Of a DNA stretch of 64,000 nt, positions 22,437-34,110 are shown piece after piece. The stretch is from Malachius bipustulatus (Eukaryota; Arthropoda; Insecta; Coleoptera; Melyridae), in NCBI GenBank assembly GCA_910589415.1, contig OU342637.1:27434162-27498161 (forward strand). The letters are read 5' to 3'. Each line of letters starts with the position of its first letter. Within the stretch, counting starts at the first letter, position 1. The notes under the pieces are model-generated. The model did not search any database. It saw only the letters and a list, made by a program, of their open reading frames with translations, and was not told the DNA's origin. A program made the position numbers and the translations under genes.

Positions 22437-23300
22437 TTTTGGTCCATCGATCAGGATATAATAATCATCCATTATCAATAAATTAATAAATAAGTGAAAT
22501 TGTGTTTGGTTGGAGATTCAACTTATAACCGGCCAGCTCTACGAACACCCGAGCGAGCCAAGTTACCACGAAGGTGATTTACATCGATCCAGCTCCATCA
22601 GTCACAGGTGCAGAATGATATGATGATGCCAACGTTGTTCAATGGGACAAGGATCGGCATGTGAGAGTATTTTATTTTCCATTTATCATTTCCCGAATTA
22701 AATTTTCTCTATTTGATGGTAAATCTAGAAGAAAAATAAAGGAATAAATTTAATAATACTACTTACAAAAATAAAAGATTTGTGATTGTAAAGAACAGGA
22801 GTGGTGGGAAATTAATAAATAATTATTTGAAAAAATAAATAGGTTGAAGTTTCAAAATCAAAATAATTGCTATTCAATAATCAATTGGTATAGCAGGTAC
22901 TATTTTACAGCTAAATTTGAAAAGAAATATCAAATTCGGATATTTGAATCAGATCTATCCTTTTTTGAAAATTTGCAATTGAACCATAATAATTAAAATC
23001 CGAATAATTGGAATGCCAATTAATTACCAAATGGGTATTGTGTAAGTAATCAACTCACGCAAAATTAATAAAATTAGATATCTACAAATCAAGTAGGTAC
23101 TACCTATAGGTACGGTCTCTTGAATCATTGGTTCAATTTCTTATAGGAGCATACATTGGTGTATAAATAAAATACACTTAATAATAAAAATAATTGCACA
23201 ATAATCTAATATTGGTGCAGATATAGGTATACATACCTGTCAATTCAATTTGAATAAATAAATTACCGTTGCATTTATTAGGGTGTAGGTACATTTCGCA
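22437..23300 (+). other. Pao leader region
   Basis: Between the 5' LTR and the gag-pol start: a putative primer-binding site at 22440, then AT-rich non-coding DNA with no frame of note. It is part of the retrotransposon. Confidence 0.6.
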
Positions 23301-26300
23301 ATGGCGGAAGAAGATTTAGCGCTACTGATTCGTAAGCGGGGAACAATAAAACGCAAGAAAACAAATTATGATAGTAATTTGGAACCAATAAGGTCAATTA
23401 TAAGAGATAAAGGTGAGATTACAAGGCAGCTGTTAAAACAATTAGAATTAAGCACAGAAGATTTTGAAAATTTATTGGAAGAATTCGATATTATCCAGTT
23501 ACAAATTGAATGTTCTTGTGACGAAACGGACTTGGAAAAACATTACAAGGAACGCGATGAATTTACGACAAGTTTTAGAAAATTGTTATCAACTGCTAAA
23601 GTAATTTTAGAAGAGTATGAAATAGATGAATTTGGCAATGTTGCGGTACAGTCAGTGCCTAATGAGGCAGTAAACTCACCAGGTAGCATTGAAACTAAGA
23701 GAGTAAATGATAATCCACTTGATGTAATCAAGGACATCAAACTTCCTACTATTTCTCTTCCTTCCTTTACGGGGAATTATAATGATTGGTTGGAATATAA
23801 AGACACATTCATTTCTTTAATACATTCCAATAACTCAATTGGAGAAATTCAGAAATTTCATTACTTGCGTGCCTCGTTAATGGACGAAGCATTAAAAATA
23901 ATACAATCACTAGAATTCTCTGCTAGTAATTATGAACTAGCTTGGGATCTTTTGTGTAAAAGATATAATAATACACGATTATTAGTAAATAATCATGTCA
24001 AAGCCTTATTTAATATTGAACCTTTGATAAAGGAATCTCCTATGGCTTTGAGAAATTTATTAGATGCTACATATAAGCATTTACGAGCTTTAAAAACTTT
24101 GGATCAGCCCACAGATTATTGGGGCACACTAATTATACATTTAATATGCTCTAAATTAGATAAACAAAGCATTAAGGAATGGGAAAAAATGAGAAATTCC
24201 AATGATTTACCTACCTTAGGAAATATGCAGACATTTTTACGAAATAGGGCAGACTCGTTGGAAATGTTGGAAGTCAATCATCCTTCACAGAAAAATAATG
24301 TTGATCCCAAAGAATATAGAAAACATAAACGCGTGTCTATGGTGTCTTGCTCAGGAATTAAATGTAATTTTTGTCAGGAAAATCATGCTATTTATGTTTG
24401 CGATAAATTTAAAAGCTTGGATGTTTCGATAAGAAATAAAAAAATATCGGAATTGAATTTATGTAAAATGTGTCTCTGTAAGGGACATGATGCCTCTAAA
24501 TGTAGAGGAAAAGGCTGCAAGAAATGTGGTAAGAGACATAACGCTCTACTACATCTTGAATATGATACTGGTCAATCAAACCAGGTTTCTTTATCGTGCT
24601 TCAGTCAGCAGAATTATGTAATGTTGTCCACAGCATTAGTGTGGGCATATGACAAAAATGGTCATAAAATTAAAGCAAAGGTTTTGCTCGACTCCGGTTC
24701 TCAGTCTAATTATATTTCTGAGAAATTTGTAAATAAGCTTCAATTACAAAAGGAAGCTACGAATCTATCGATAATAGGAGTCAATATGTTAGTGTCCACT
24801 TTAAATTCAAAGTGTGCTCTAAAAATCAAATCTATTCGTGATAATTTCACAATGCATCTATCATGCTACATCTTACCAAATATTACCGATTCATTACCCT
24901 CATATGAATTAAATATAAATTCTTGGAAAATTCCGAAGGATATAACACTTGCGGACGATTCCTTCAATATTCCCAGTGAAGTTGATATACTTCTTGGGGC
25001 AGGGCAATTTTGGAATATTTTAAAGGATGATAAAATTAAGCTTGGTAAAAATCTACCTGGTTTACAAAATACGACTTTGGGTTGGATAATCACGGGGTCA
25101 ATAATGAAAAATGATTTAATGAAATCAGTTTGCAATTTCTCCAAAAAATCAAATTTGGCAGAAAATCTAGATAAATTCTGGAATGTTGAGGAGGTCAACT
25201 CAAAATATGAAACAAATGATGAGGATTTGGTATGCGAACGTCACTTTCTAGAAAATGTTTCTAGAACAGATGAAGGGAGATTTATGGTGCGCTTGCCTTT
25301 CAAGTGTATGCCTTCCGGACTAGGTGACTCCAAATTCTTAGCGTGCAAGCGCCTCTTGCACTTAGAAAAACGATTCAGTAATGATGATCGTTTTCGTAAT
25401 CAATATTTTAAATTCATAAGGGAATATGAGCAGATGAATCATATGTCTCCTAAAACTTCGTCAGATGAAGTTTCCTATATTTTACCACATCATGGAGTAT
25501 TACGTCATGAAAGTCTCACAACAAAATTGAAAGTAATTTACGTGCAATTGTTACGTGCAAAGACTAAAGTCGCACCATTGAAGACACTCACGATACCTAG
25601 ATTAGAGTTATGCAGTGCCTTGATGTTGGCACGCTTAGCAGAAAAGGTCAAATGTGCCCTTAATTGCAAACTCAAATGCTATTATTATAGCGACTCCCAA
25701 ATTGTATTGAGTTGGCTCACAACTCAACCGCGACTATTACAAACATTTGTGAGTAATAGAGTTGCAGAAATTCAGCAACTTACTAATGATGATGAATGGC
25801 ATTATGTGAAAACAGCAGAAAATCCTGCAGATATAGCATCCAGAGGTCTTCTACCTAAAATGTTGAATCAGAGCAAATTATGGTGGAACGGTCCAGCCTG
25901 GCTTGCACAACCAAATAATCAATGGGTCTCTACTCCTCCTAAAGGTGAATTATCTGAGATTCCTGAAATGAAAAAACGGGTAACTGTACTTACCTCAATT
26001 AATGTCTCAAGTTTTAATTTCTTGTCATTTTCTAGTTTAATCAAAATGAAACATACGATGGCCTATGTTTTGCGTTTTATTTTTAATTGCAAAAATAAAG
26101 ATGAAAAAAGGACAGGAATTTTATCAGTATTAGAATTATCTAATGCAATGAATGCTTTGGTGAAGTTAGCTCAAATTGAGTGCTTCAAGGATGAATGTAA
26201 AATGTTGAATGCTGATTTGGATTTGAAAACCAAAAATAAATTACGTAGCCTTTCTCTATTTATAGATTCGGAGGGTTTAATCAGAGTTGGTGGACGACTC

Positions 26301-27512
26301 AAGAATTCAAATTTAAATTTCAAAAATAAACATCCTTTACTTTTGAATGGTAAACATTATTTGACAAGGCTCATTTTCGAATATTATCATAAGGTGAATT
26401 GCCATGCACCACCTCAGTTATTGCTATCAATTGTTCGTTGCGAATATTGGCCAACTAGCGGCATGAATGTGGCTAAAAATGTGGTTCATAATTGTATTGT
26501 TTGCTTTAGAAACAAACCCAAATCAGTTGAACCAATGATGGCAGATCTACCAATAGATAGAGTAACTATTATGCACCCTTTCTCGATTTCGGGCGTTGAT
26601 TACGCAGGTCCATTTGTGATCAAAGACAGAAAAGGAAGAGGTTGTAAGTTTTCGAAAGGATACATTTGCTTATTTATCTGTTTTGCAGTCAAAGCAGTGC
26701 ATCTCGAAGTAGTTTCCGATTTGACTACTGAATGTTTTATTGCAGCACTGCGTAGATTTACTTCTAGAAGAGGTAAGCCTACGAGAATATACTCCGACAA
26801 TGGCACAAATTTCACTGGTGCTCGGAGGGAAATTAATTTGCTGTATTCATTTATAAGGGATAATAGTAAAAATATTCAAAATTTTTGCGTTAATGAAGGG
26901 ATAGATTGGAGATTTATTCCTCCTAGGAGTCCTCACTTTGGTGGTCTCTGGGAGGCAAATATAAAACAGGTCAAACATCATTTAACTAGGGTAATGAGTG
27001 ATATTAAATTTACCTATGAAGAATTAATGACTCTTGTAGTTCAGATAGAGGGAATTATCAATTCACGTCCTCTGTATCCAATGTCCTCTAGTCCAGATGA
27101 TCTGCAACCTCTAACACCCTCTCACTTTCTCATTGGTCGCCCTCTGATCAGCATTCCTGATCCGTCTCTACAAGACATTCCAATAGGACGACTTACCAGA
27201 TATCAATTACTTCAAAAAATCAATCAAGATTTTTGGAAATCATGGTCTCGAGATTACCTCAATCATCTTCAACAACGAAATAAATGGAAGGATTCTACTC
27301 CAAATTTGAAGGTCGGAAACCTCGTTGTTCTGAAGCAAGATCACACTCCTCCATGCAGATGGCCAATGGGCAGAATCATTGAAGTTTTTCCCGACAGTAA
27401 TGGAACTGTAAGGGTAGCCAGTGTTAAGTGCCAAGGTGGTGTGTTTAAACGTGCCGTAGCTAAGCTATGTCCTCTTCCTCTCGCAGACATTAATAAATCT
27501 GAAAACAAATGA
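23301..27512 (+). CDS. Pao/BEL gag-pol polyprotein lacking the RT core
   Basis: 1403 codons without a stop. Order of parts: N-terminal coiled gag; DUF1759-like gag segment with LPTISLPSFTGNYNDWLEYK (~residues 150-300); Cys/His knuckles CNFCQENHAIYVC and CKMCLCKGHDASKC (~355-410); aspartic protease with LLDSGSQSNYIS (~470); the start of the A17/RT region with LPHHGVLRHESLTTKLK (~735). The text then jumps straight to VAPLKTLTIPRLELCSAL, which in relatives lies beyond the polymerase. No YVDD or FVDD box exists anywhere. RNase H-like CYYYSDSQIVLSWL (~790), an integrase H2C2 finger (NCHAPP to CIVC), then Asp (GVDYAGPF), Asp (YSDNGTNF) and Glu (GGLWEANIK) of the integrase core. The deletion junction is about 25525-25545 and keeps the frame. 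Confidence 0.9.
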   Translation: MAEEDLALLIRKRGTIKRKKTNYDSNLEPIRSIIRDKGEITRQLLKQLELSTEDFENLLEEFDIIQLQIECSCDETDLEKHYKERDEFTTSFRKLLSTAKVILEEYEIDEFGNVAVQSVPNEAVNSPGSIETKRVNDNPLDVIKDIKLPTISLPSFTGNYNDWLEYKDTFISLIHSNNSIGEIQKFHYLRASLMDEALKIIQSLEFSASNYELAWDLLCKRYNNTRLLVNNHVKALFNIEPLIKESPMALRNLLDATYKHLRALKTLDQPTDYWGTLIIHLICSKLDKQSIKEWEKMRNSNDLPTLGNMQTFLRNRADSLEMLEVNHPSQKNNVDPKEYRKHKRVSMVSCSGIKCNFCQENHAIYVCDKFKSLDVSIRNKKISELNLCKMCLCKGHDASKCRGKGCKKCGKRHNALLHLEYDTGQSNQVSLSCFSQQNYVMLSTALVWAYDKNGHKIKAKVLLDSGSQSNYISEKFVNKLQLQKEATNLSIIGVNMLVSTLNSKCALKIKSIRDNFTMHLSCYILPNITDSLPSYELNINSWKIPKDITLADDSFNIPSEVDILLGAGQFWNILKDDKIKLGKNLPGLQNTTLGWIITGSIMKNDLMKSVCNFSKKSNLAENLDKFWNVEEVNSKYETNDEDLVCERHFLENVSRTDEGRFMVRLPFKCMPSGLGDSKFLACKRLLHLEKRFSNDDRFRNQYFKFIREYEQMNHMSPKTSSDEVSYILPHHGVLRHESLTTKLKVIYVQLLRAKTKVAPLKTLTIPRLELCSALMLARLAEKVKCALNCKLKCYYYSDSQIVLSWLTTQPRLLQTFVSNRVAEIQQLTNDDEWHYVKTAENPADIASRGLLPKMLNQSKLWWNGPAWLAQPNNQWVSTPPKGELSEIPEMKKRVTVLTSINVSSFNFLSFSSLIKMKHTMAYVLRFIFNCKNKDEKRTGILSVLELSNAMNALVKLAQIECFKDECKMLNADLDLKTKNKLRSLSLFIDSEGLIRVGGRLKNSNLNFKNKHPLLLNGKHYLTRLIFEYYHKVNCHAPPQLLLSIVRCEYWPTSGMNVAKNVVHNCIVCFRNKPKSVEPMMADLPIDRVTIMHPFSISGVDYAGPFVIKDRKGRGCKFSKGYICLFICFAVKAVHLEVVSDLTTECFIAALRRFTSRRGKPTRIYSDNGTNFTGARREINLLYSFIRDNSKNIQNFCVNEGIDWRFIPPRSPHFGGLWEANIKQVKHHLTRVMSDIKFTYEELMTLVVQIEGIINSRPLYPMSSSPDDLQPLTPSHFLIGRPLISIPDPSLQDIPIGRLTRYQLLQKINQDFWKSWSRDYLNHLQQRNKWKDSTPNLKVGNLVVLKQDHTPPCRWPMGRIIEVFPDSNGTVRVASVKCQGGVFKRAVAKLCPLPLADINKSENK

Positions 27513-27716
27513 CATTTATTTGGTTCAGTGTGAAATTAATTTAATTTTATTTAAATATGTACTTACCAATTATGTATGTATTTAATCCTATTATGTGGTT
27601 AGTTTTACTTACCTGTTCAATTTATGTATGTAATTCATAATTATTCCTGGAAATTTACTTCTGTTAAATTTATGTTTAATATTTGAAACCGTTACCTGTT
27701 TCAACGCGGGAGTTTA

Positions 27717-27929
27717 TGTTAAGGAATTTTGAATGTAAATAAACAGCGCGAGATTGTACGCTGTCCTAGAGCGCATCTTGCTGCGCAATTGTACAAGATT
27801 CAAGAGAATGCAACCGAAGCATTGCAAGCAAATTTTATGTTGCTCCTCAAATAAACAAATTATTCTAGTAAACAGTATTTTAATTCAAGTTCACTTATTA
27901 AAAATTATACAGTCCACTCTATCGTTACA
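27717..27929 (+). repeat. Pao 3' LTR
   Basis: Same 213 bases as 22224-22436. A weakly purine-rich CGCGGGAG precedes it by a few bases and may be part of the polypurine tract. The target duplication ACAGT follows at 27930-27934. Confidence 0.9.
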
Positions 27930-28820
27930 ACAGTCCTTAAAAGAAAACAAATACACGTTTTCCAGAATAAGTCAAGAATGGATTAACTGAGAAACTTAAA
28001 AATTTCATCGCCTACTACTACTATTATTGTTAAAACTAATAACATGACATAGATTTACAAACTTTGACACACAGGGTGTTCCTGTTTTTGATGTCAGGTC
28101 TCACTTTTTACCCCGGAACTTTTTAATCCGCTCGCCACTGCTTGGCCACATAATTAATTTTTCTTGATGAACTTTCAGCACGAAAACGTATTTGTGAAGA
28201 CCTCATTTTAATTAAAACAATAATTTTTATTTTACAGAAACCATTTTTTATGTTCACCTTGAAAATAATCGTAGTAGGGGATGAAATTAAAGTTTTCCAT
28301 TCATCTTTTACTCAATTTGGAAAATTTGTATTCAGTCCACCCTCTTTAATAATGGGTTGTATCTTGAAAAGGGGGTCATTTTACACAGTAATAATTTCGG
28401 TTAAATCTACATATTTTTACCCAGGAATCTGCGGTGGAACTTTGTTGTTGAAATTATTATTTAAATTAAAAGTGATTTTCATAAAAATGCATTTTAAGTA
28501 TAGTGTAGGTTAATCATAAAAAAATAATTACGGAAAACGATGCAAGTACTAAACTTTTACAAAAAGGCAAAAAGTTTGGTAATATTTTAGCCTTTGGATA
28601 AAAAATACAGAATCAATCATTGGCGTGCGTAAAAAAAAGTTCTGGTGCAATTTTTAAGTTTCTTGGTTAACCCATTTTTGACTTATGCTGGAAAACGTGT
28701 ATACTTGGTTGACCTTACCTTGAAAAGGGTGCCTTTTCAGACATAGATAATTCCGGTTAAATCGGCATATTTTTTACTCGGGAATATTTACCTTTTAGCG
28801 ACACCCTCACCTATATGATA

Positions 28821-29511
28821 ATATTTCAGAAACGCAGGCTACCCAGGTAAAATTTCGTGACGAAAACGCGACTGAAAATGTAACCTTTTTAGCAGTCGTG
28901 AGTTAGACGAGATCCCGAATTCGTGAAAAAAATTACGACTAATACGTTATAAAACCGCTGTTACTTACTGATAGGCCGTAATTTCAAGTCTAATGTGTCC
29001 TGAAGTGTCTTTAAAATATTAACTTTAAAATTTATAACTTTAAAATTATAAACTTTAAAATATTATTTGTAACGAGTTGCGTACGGCAACGCTGTGGGCA
29101 ACGCGAGTGGAAAAAGTGGAATGGGCATGTGAGGGGTGTTTTGGAAGACTAAACAACAGGATTACCTTAAAAAATTTACTAAAATATGTAATAAAACAGG
29201 ATTATAGGTATATGAGACAATTATTTATAACAATATGCAAAAACTTACAGTATAGGTAGTCTCTTGTTGAGGTAACCAAAAAAATTTCTTTAAACTATTG
29301 GAGACACGAGGTAACTTCTACAAATATCACTATTAACTTGATGTCGTCGTCTACCTTGGAAGTGCAGAATAATAATAAAGATCACGTTTTTTAGGGTAGT
29401 AACAATATGAAAAAACTTACAGTATAGGTAGTAGGTAGTCTCTTGTTGAGGTAACCAAAAAAACTTCTTTAACTATTGGAGACACGAGGTACTTCCTACT
29501 TCCTAATTTAC
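28821..29511. other. Repeat-rich intergenic DNA with a ~172-bp tandem duplication
   Basis: About 90 bases starting AACAATATGCAAAAACTTAC at 29229 recur at 29401, with GTCTCTTGTTGAGGTAACCA and GGAGACACGAGGTA in both. An imperfect ~30-base match (ACCCAGGTAA...CGTGACGA) at about 28841 has an inverted partner near 31590-31623 beyond the next element, hinting at an old TIR element around it. No gene. Confidence 0.5.
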
Positions 29512-31195
29512 AAAAAAAACCTTCTTGCGCATCAATCGCAGAAATAGTGTATTTTTATGCGATTCAATTATGAATATTTTCACCGCTTTTTAAATTATTG
29601 GCTTTCTGAAATTTTCCATAGTCATGTCATGTTAGCGTAGTGCTTTAATGTGAAAAATTTTCTGTGATAATTTCATTTCATTTCGTTTCAACACGTGCCT
29701 TAGAATGGATTTTTAAATTTAAAAATCAAAAAAATTGGCAAAATTTCACAATTTTGTCCCTTTTCCTATGCCCGCCACTGGCTAACTTTACTTGAAAAAT
29801 ACTATTTTTTACACTACCTTTAATAAATTCGGAAAAAACTGAAAGGAGAGTTTTGAAAACCGAAAGTTTGAAATTTTAGAGGAATAAACATCATTTAAAA
29901 ATATTCGAATATATCTCCGCCATTTTTATATTTGCTTCTTGAAATTTTTGAAGGTTAACTGCTATTAGTATAGTTGTCTACTATCAAAATTTCCGTTCTA
30001 TTCCTTCAAAAATAAGCTCATGAATGTTTATAGAAATGTAGACATTTTTACCCTTTTCCTACCCACGCCTCTGGCTTATTAATAGAAATGATGCAAATTG
30101 TATTGCATTAGCTCAAATTTCAAATAAGTTTATTCCAATCTTGTTAATTTTGTTTAAAAGTTTTTGATCTTGCCTATTTAGGGGTTCAAAATCTAGCCAT
30201 TTTCCAAAAATTGAAAAGGCCGCCATTTTGGAATGTCTTTACCTATTTTACTCAAATACAGTACCAGACGACTACTTGAGGGTATCTTACTACCAAAAAA
30301 ATTTCAGCGCTCTAGATTGAAAACTTCGACCAGAAACCGTGCCTCACGGACGGTTTTTTTTCTGAAATTCGGAGGGACATCCTGTAGAAGTAACACAACT
30401 CTAGGAAAATGTTTTTTACGAAAATCAAACGTCAGCCCTAAGGTTTATAAGAGTAAAAAATTTCGTTCATTAATCTTGAAAGATGAAGCTACAGGAGCGT
30501 TTTTAAAAATTTAGAGAAATTAATTTAAAAAAACATCATGTAAAAAAAAACGAATATCTCCGCCATTTTTCTTATTTACTTTTTGAAATTCTCAAGGGTT
30601 GAAGTCTATTAGTATAGTTGTCTACTGTAAAAATTTCAGTTTAATTACTTCAAAAATGTGCTCATAAATTGTTGGAGAAATTTAGCCATTTTTACCCTTT
30701 TCCTACCCACGCCACTGGCTTATTAATAGAAAAAATGCAAATTTTGTTGCATGAAATTAAATTTCAAGTCATTTACTTCCAATATTGTGAATTTGATATA
30801 AAACTCTTTTTCTATCTAGCTTATACAGGGGTTCAAAAAATAGTCCTTTTTCCAAAAATTAAAATGGCCGCCATTTTGAAACGGCTCGGCCGATTTTGCT
30901 CAAGTGCAATACCAGACCACTCCTTGTGGATATCTTACTCCCACAAAAATTTCAGCCTCCTAGATTCAAAACTGCGACCTGAAATGAGATGACAAAAACC
31001 GGGCTCATGGAATTTTGAAGGGACACCCTGTAGAAGTAACGTGACTTTTGGAAATTTTTTCAACGAAAATCTAAAGTCATTCCTCAGCTTTACAAGAATC
31101 CAAAATTTCGTTCACTAATCTTGAAAGATAAAGCTACAGGAGCGTTTTGAAAATCGAAATTTCGCGATTTTGGAGAAATATATATATATATAAAT

Positions 31196-31227
<32 letters not shown>

Positions 31228-31365
31228 CGTGGGCAGGTGAATTTTGGAAAACTACTTTTTCGTGATCTGGGGGTCATGATCGATGGACATTTGATGAGTT
31301 TGGGTGATTTTCGAAAAGTGATGTCGTCCTCAATAGTGTATTTTTTGTTAAAAAATACACTAAAA
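29512..31365 (+). mobile_element. Helentron/HINE-like non-autonomous element, copy 2
   Basis: A near-identical copy of 1684-3566 in the same orientation. The match starts at the A-run before CCTTCTTGCGCATCAATCG and ends at TACACTAAAA; both flanks then differ, which fixes the element's ends. The terminal hairpin is at 31334-31362 and its partner word TAGTGTATTTTT near 29545. Differences are scattered substitutions, a shorter TA tract, and a diverged stretch around 31000-31100. Confidence 0.6.
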
Positions 31366-31878
31366 ATATTATGTTTCCTATCCCGTTTCCACTGAATTCT
31401 GCCATGTTGTTTACAAAGAGAAAACTGACAGTGACATTTGACGTATCACTTGTTTTCTGACGAAGTTTTATTTAGATTTTAAATCGTATTCCGATAGCAC
31501 TTTTTTTAACGATGTATTTCCACCGTTTTTTTAAAGATTGTAAATAAAAATATCGTTATATCGACCGTTCGTCACGATTTCGTGAAGTCTAAAATTTTGT
31601 CGTCACGTATTGTTACCTGGGTACCAGTAATCTTTTTTTACTACAGATCGAGCAAGAATTTCGGGAATTAATTGGGTTGCTCTGTTACATTTCCTTACAA
31701 AGTTTTACTGCAATTGCCTATTTTTTTGCTTATTTTTAAAAGCATCGCATTTAATTGTATTTAATTCTACTACCCAATTTTTCTCACCTATACTGGCTGG
31801 TTTCTTTATTTCACGTTGGGACTTTATTAAAATTTTATTTACTTATTTTTTAAATTTTATTTGATATAATTCAATAAT
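31366..31878. other. Intergenic, AT-rich
   Basis: It contains GGGTACCAG-type and TTTGACGTATCAC-type words near 31440-31625 that may be the right end of an old TIR element (see 28821-29511). No gene is recognisable. Confidence 0.35.
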
Positions 31879-32541
31879 TACAGGGTGTCCTTTTTCGAGC
31901 TTATAAGCATGATCTCGGTGGTCTTGAGAGTCGGTTAAATTGGAGCCAAATGGCGTATTATTAAGCTGAGTAATAATCTGAAAAAAAATTTAGGATATTT
32001 TCAGTCGTTGCTGAAATATCCTGAATAATAAATCCTGATGAATAAAACTGAAAAATCGAGATTTCTAATTTTCATAAGCAATAAGAAAAGAGATATCTTT
32101 TTTATTACTGAAAATTATTGAGTTATTTTTTGTAGGCTTACAGAAGTCGTCAACAGCTAAGTATCCATTTGACATTACAAAAATATTCAAAGCCGACTGA
32201 ATTCGAACGACATAAAAAAACAATATGGCATCCATAAGAAAGACAAAAGTTGGCTATGAAAACTCCGGGATCTAGTCGGCTTTGAAAATTTTTGTTTCTA
32301 ATGTCGAATTGATAACTTTTGACGACTTAGGTAAACCTACAAAAAATAATTTAAAAATTTTCAATAATAAATGGTTTTAATGGTTTTAATTGTTCAATTT
32401 TTCAGGATATTTCAGGAACGCTCAAAGATATCTTGAAGATGACCGCAAAATTGCGCATCTTTTCTCTAATTTAACGGACCCTGGATCTCTTAGCGTTTAC
32501 GGGATAGTAATATAGAGAAGGATATATGATGCCACCCTATA
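31879..32541. repeat. Foldback element, second family, copy 2
   Basis: It starts TACAGGGTGTCC and ends near CACCCTATA. Inverted arms include GGTTAAATTGGAGC (31932) against TCTAATTTAACGGACC (32463-32478), and GAAATATCCTGAA (32021) against its complement TTCAGGATATTTC (32401). Central words such as ACTTTTGACGACTT are also present inverted. Related to 6591-7345. Confidence 0.65.
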
Positions 32542-33192
32542 CATACAGTGTGTCCAAGAAACAGTCCGCATACTAAGATGGTCAAATTACAAAAAAGTTG
32601 CCTAATTTCGGGACTATAATAGACAAAATGCCAGTTTTGATATTATTATTATTATTGGTTTTCGAGATATTAAATTTTTATTTTTTTTAATTATCATTCA
32701 ATTGTTTTTTGACGGTATTGGTAGATAGATACTTAGAGTTAGAGAAAAAGAGCACTTCATAATTGCAACTTTTAACGTGTTTCAAGGTGACACATACAGT
32801 CAATAGTTTCGTATATCTGAAGTTATATTTCATTGACTGAAAAATCTGAAGCTTCGTATCCACGCAACAACAGTCAACAGTAAGGTCCTGAACCGTTGAT
32901 ACCGGATTTTTAAAGCCTGTTTAACTCTGAATTCAACAATGTATAACACGTTATTATAGTACATTGAAGTTTTAGATCAATTTACAGCGATTACATGAAC
33001 ATTTAAAATGATTAGTTACGATCCTCGTGATAATATATGATGTAATGTTTATCCCTTACAATTCATCGATTGAATAATCTTTACATGCATCTAAATTTTA
33101 TATTAAGTTACCTCTACTGCAGTAACTTCAACTTGCAACTATAGATTAGTTCCAATGAGCTTTTGCCACTATCGTTTGCATTGGGAATTACA

Positions 33193-34110
33193 ATGTTTCC
33201 AAGTAAAAGTATGCAAAGCGATTTAAATCTTTTACATATACTTCAAGATTTCTGTGGTTGTCTTTCAGTTGGTGTTCCATCTGAGAACAACCCTAAGATA
33301 TCAAGCAGATTATACGCTTTGATTATGATTATTGTATTCATCACTGGATTTGCACATTCCTTACATGGCAGGTTTGTTCATGTATACAACAGACAGTGGG
33401 ACAGAACTCTGTTAGCTATCGACATTGTTGTAAACTTATTTCTAACATTTCTTAATGTCATAATAGTCCTCTTTACGATATTTTTGCATTCCAGAAGACA
33501 AAACCACTTGATGAAATTGATCAAACAATCATTCATCATTGAATGTAGTAACTGTAAATTACCCTCAATGAAATTATTCTTCATTCTCTACAATTTCGGA
33601 GTTATATCTGTTTTAGTGGTGGATATAATAGTATGGATATATTCACTAGGTTTTGGTGTTTTCAAGTACTATTTCTTCAGAATTTTGCAAAACTATCAAG
33701 CTTTCACATTGATTTTTATTATAGTATTTGTATCACTGGTGATTAAACACCGTTTCAAGGTATTGAATAAGACCCTGAAAAAATCAATGAAAATTTCACC
33801 GAAAATATACTACTCTGAAATTTTGCTTGTCGAAGACTTCAATATTCAAACCTCAATAGATGAAAGGTCCATCTTGAAACTATTGAGAGATTTGTGCAAG
33901 AAGTATACAATATTATGTGATGCAGTGGTGGAATGGAATAACGTCTATGGATTCATGTTGTTGTGTTTTATTCTTCAAAGCATTTTTACTATATTGAACC
34001 ATGTTGATATTATGATAGTGTTTTATGTGAAAAAATCAACAGCTGTCGAGGATTTTGTATTCTCCTATGAAAATCTGGTCATTTTCGTCATTTGGGTTAC
34101 AATCAGTTTT
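33193..34110 (+). CDS. Gustatory receptor N-terminal exon 6 (TM1-TM6)
   Basis: 306 residues from ATG 33193 (MFPSKSMQSDLNLLH). An upstream in-frame ATG at 33163 would add 10 codons, but the MFPSKS start matches exons 3 and 5. SVGVPSENNPKISSRLYAL precedes TM1; HGRFVHVYNRQWDRTLLAID follows. HSRRQNHLMKLIKQSF, CSNCKLPSMK and CDAVVEWNNVYGF are shared with exons 3 and 5. Here TM4 ends FVSLVIKHRFKVLN, as in exons 2 and 4. The donor GTAAGT at 34111 is phase 0. It stands 12 kb from its closest relatives, separated by the Pao and HINE insertions. Confidence 0.86.

Larger units (their letters stand above)
22224..27929 (+). mobile_element. Pao/BEL LTR retrotransposon, 5.7 kb, internally deleted
   Basis: Two 213-base LTRs that look identical flank one long frame. 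The LTRs start TGTTAAGGAATTTTG and end ATCGTTACA. The 5-base sequence ACAGT precedes the left LTR (22219-22223) and follows the right one (27930-27934), a proper target duplication of the size usual for BEL/Pao elements. The long frame carries Pao-type gag, protease, RNase H and integrase signatures but lacks the reverse transcriptase core. Identical LTRs imply a recent insertion. It is probably a non-autonomous copy moved by enzymes from complete relatives. Confidence 0.92.
22112..28820. repeat. Older foldback-like repeat interrupted by the Pao element
   Basis: The DNA left of the Pao target site (22112-22223, with CCTGAATAAAAAATTTGCC and GGCACCCTTTTCAAG) and right of it (27930-28010, with ACACGTTTTCCAGAATAAGTC and GAAACTTAAAAATT) together form one arm. 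The inverted arm lies at about 28640-28800 (AATTTTTAAGTTTCTTGG, GACTTATGCTGGAAAACGTG, CTTGAAAAGGGTGCC). So the retrotransposon landed inside a pre-existing repeat. The part 28078-28500 would be loop or a further related unit. Borders are approximate. Confidence 0.6.
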
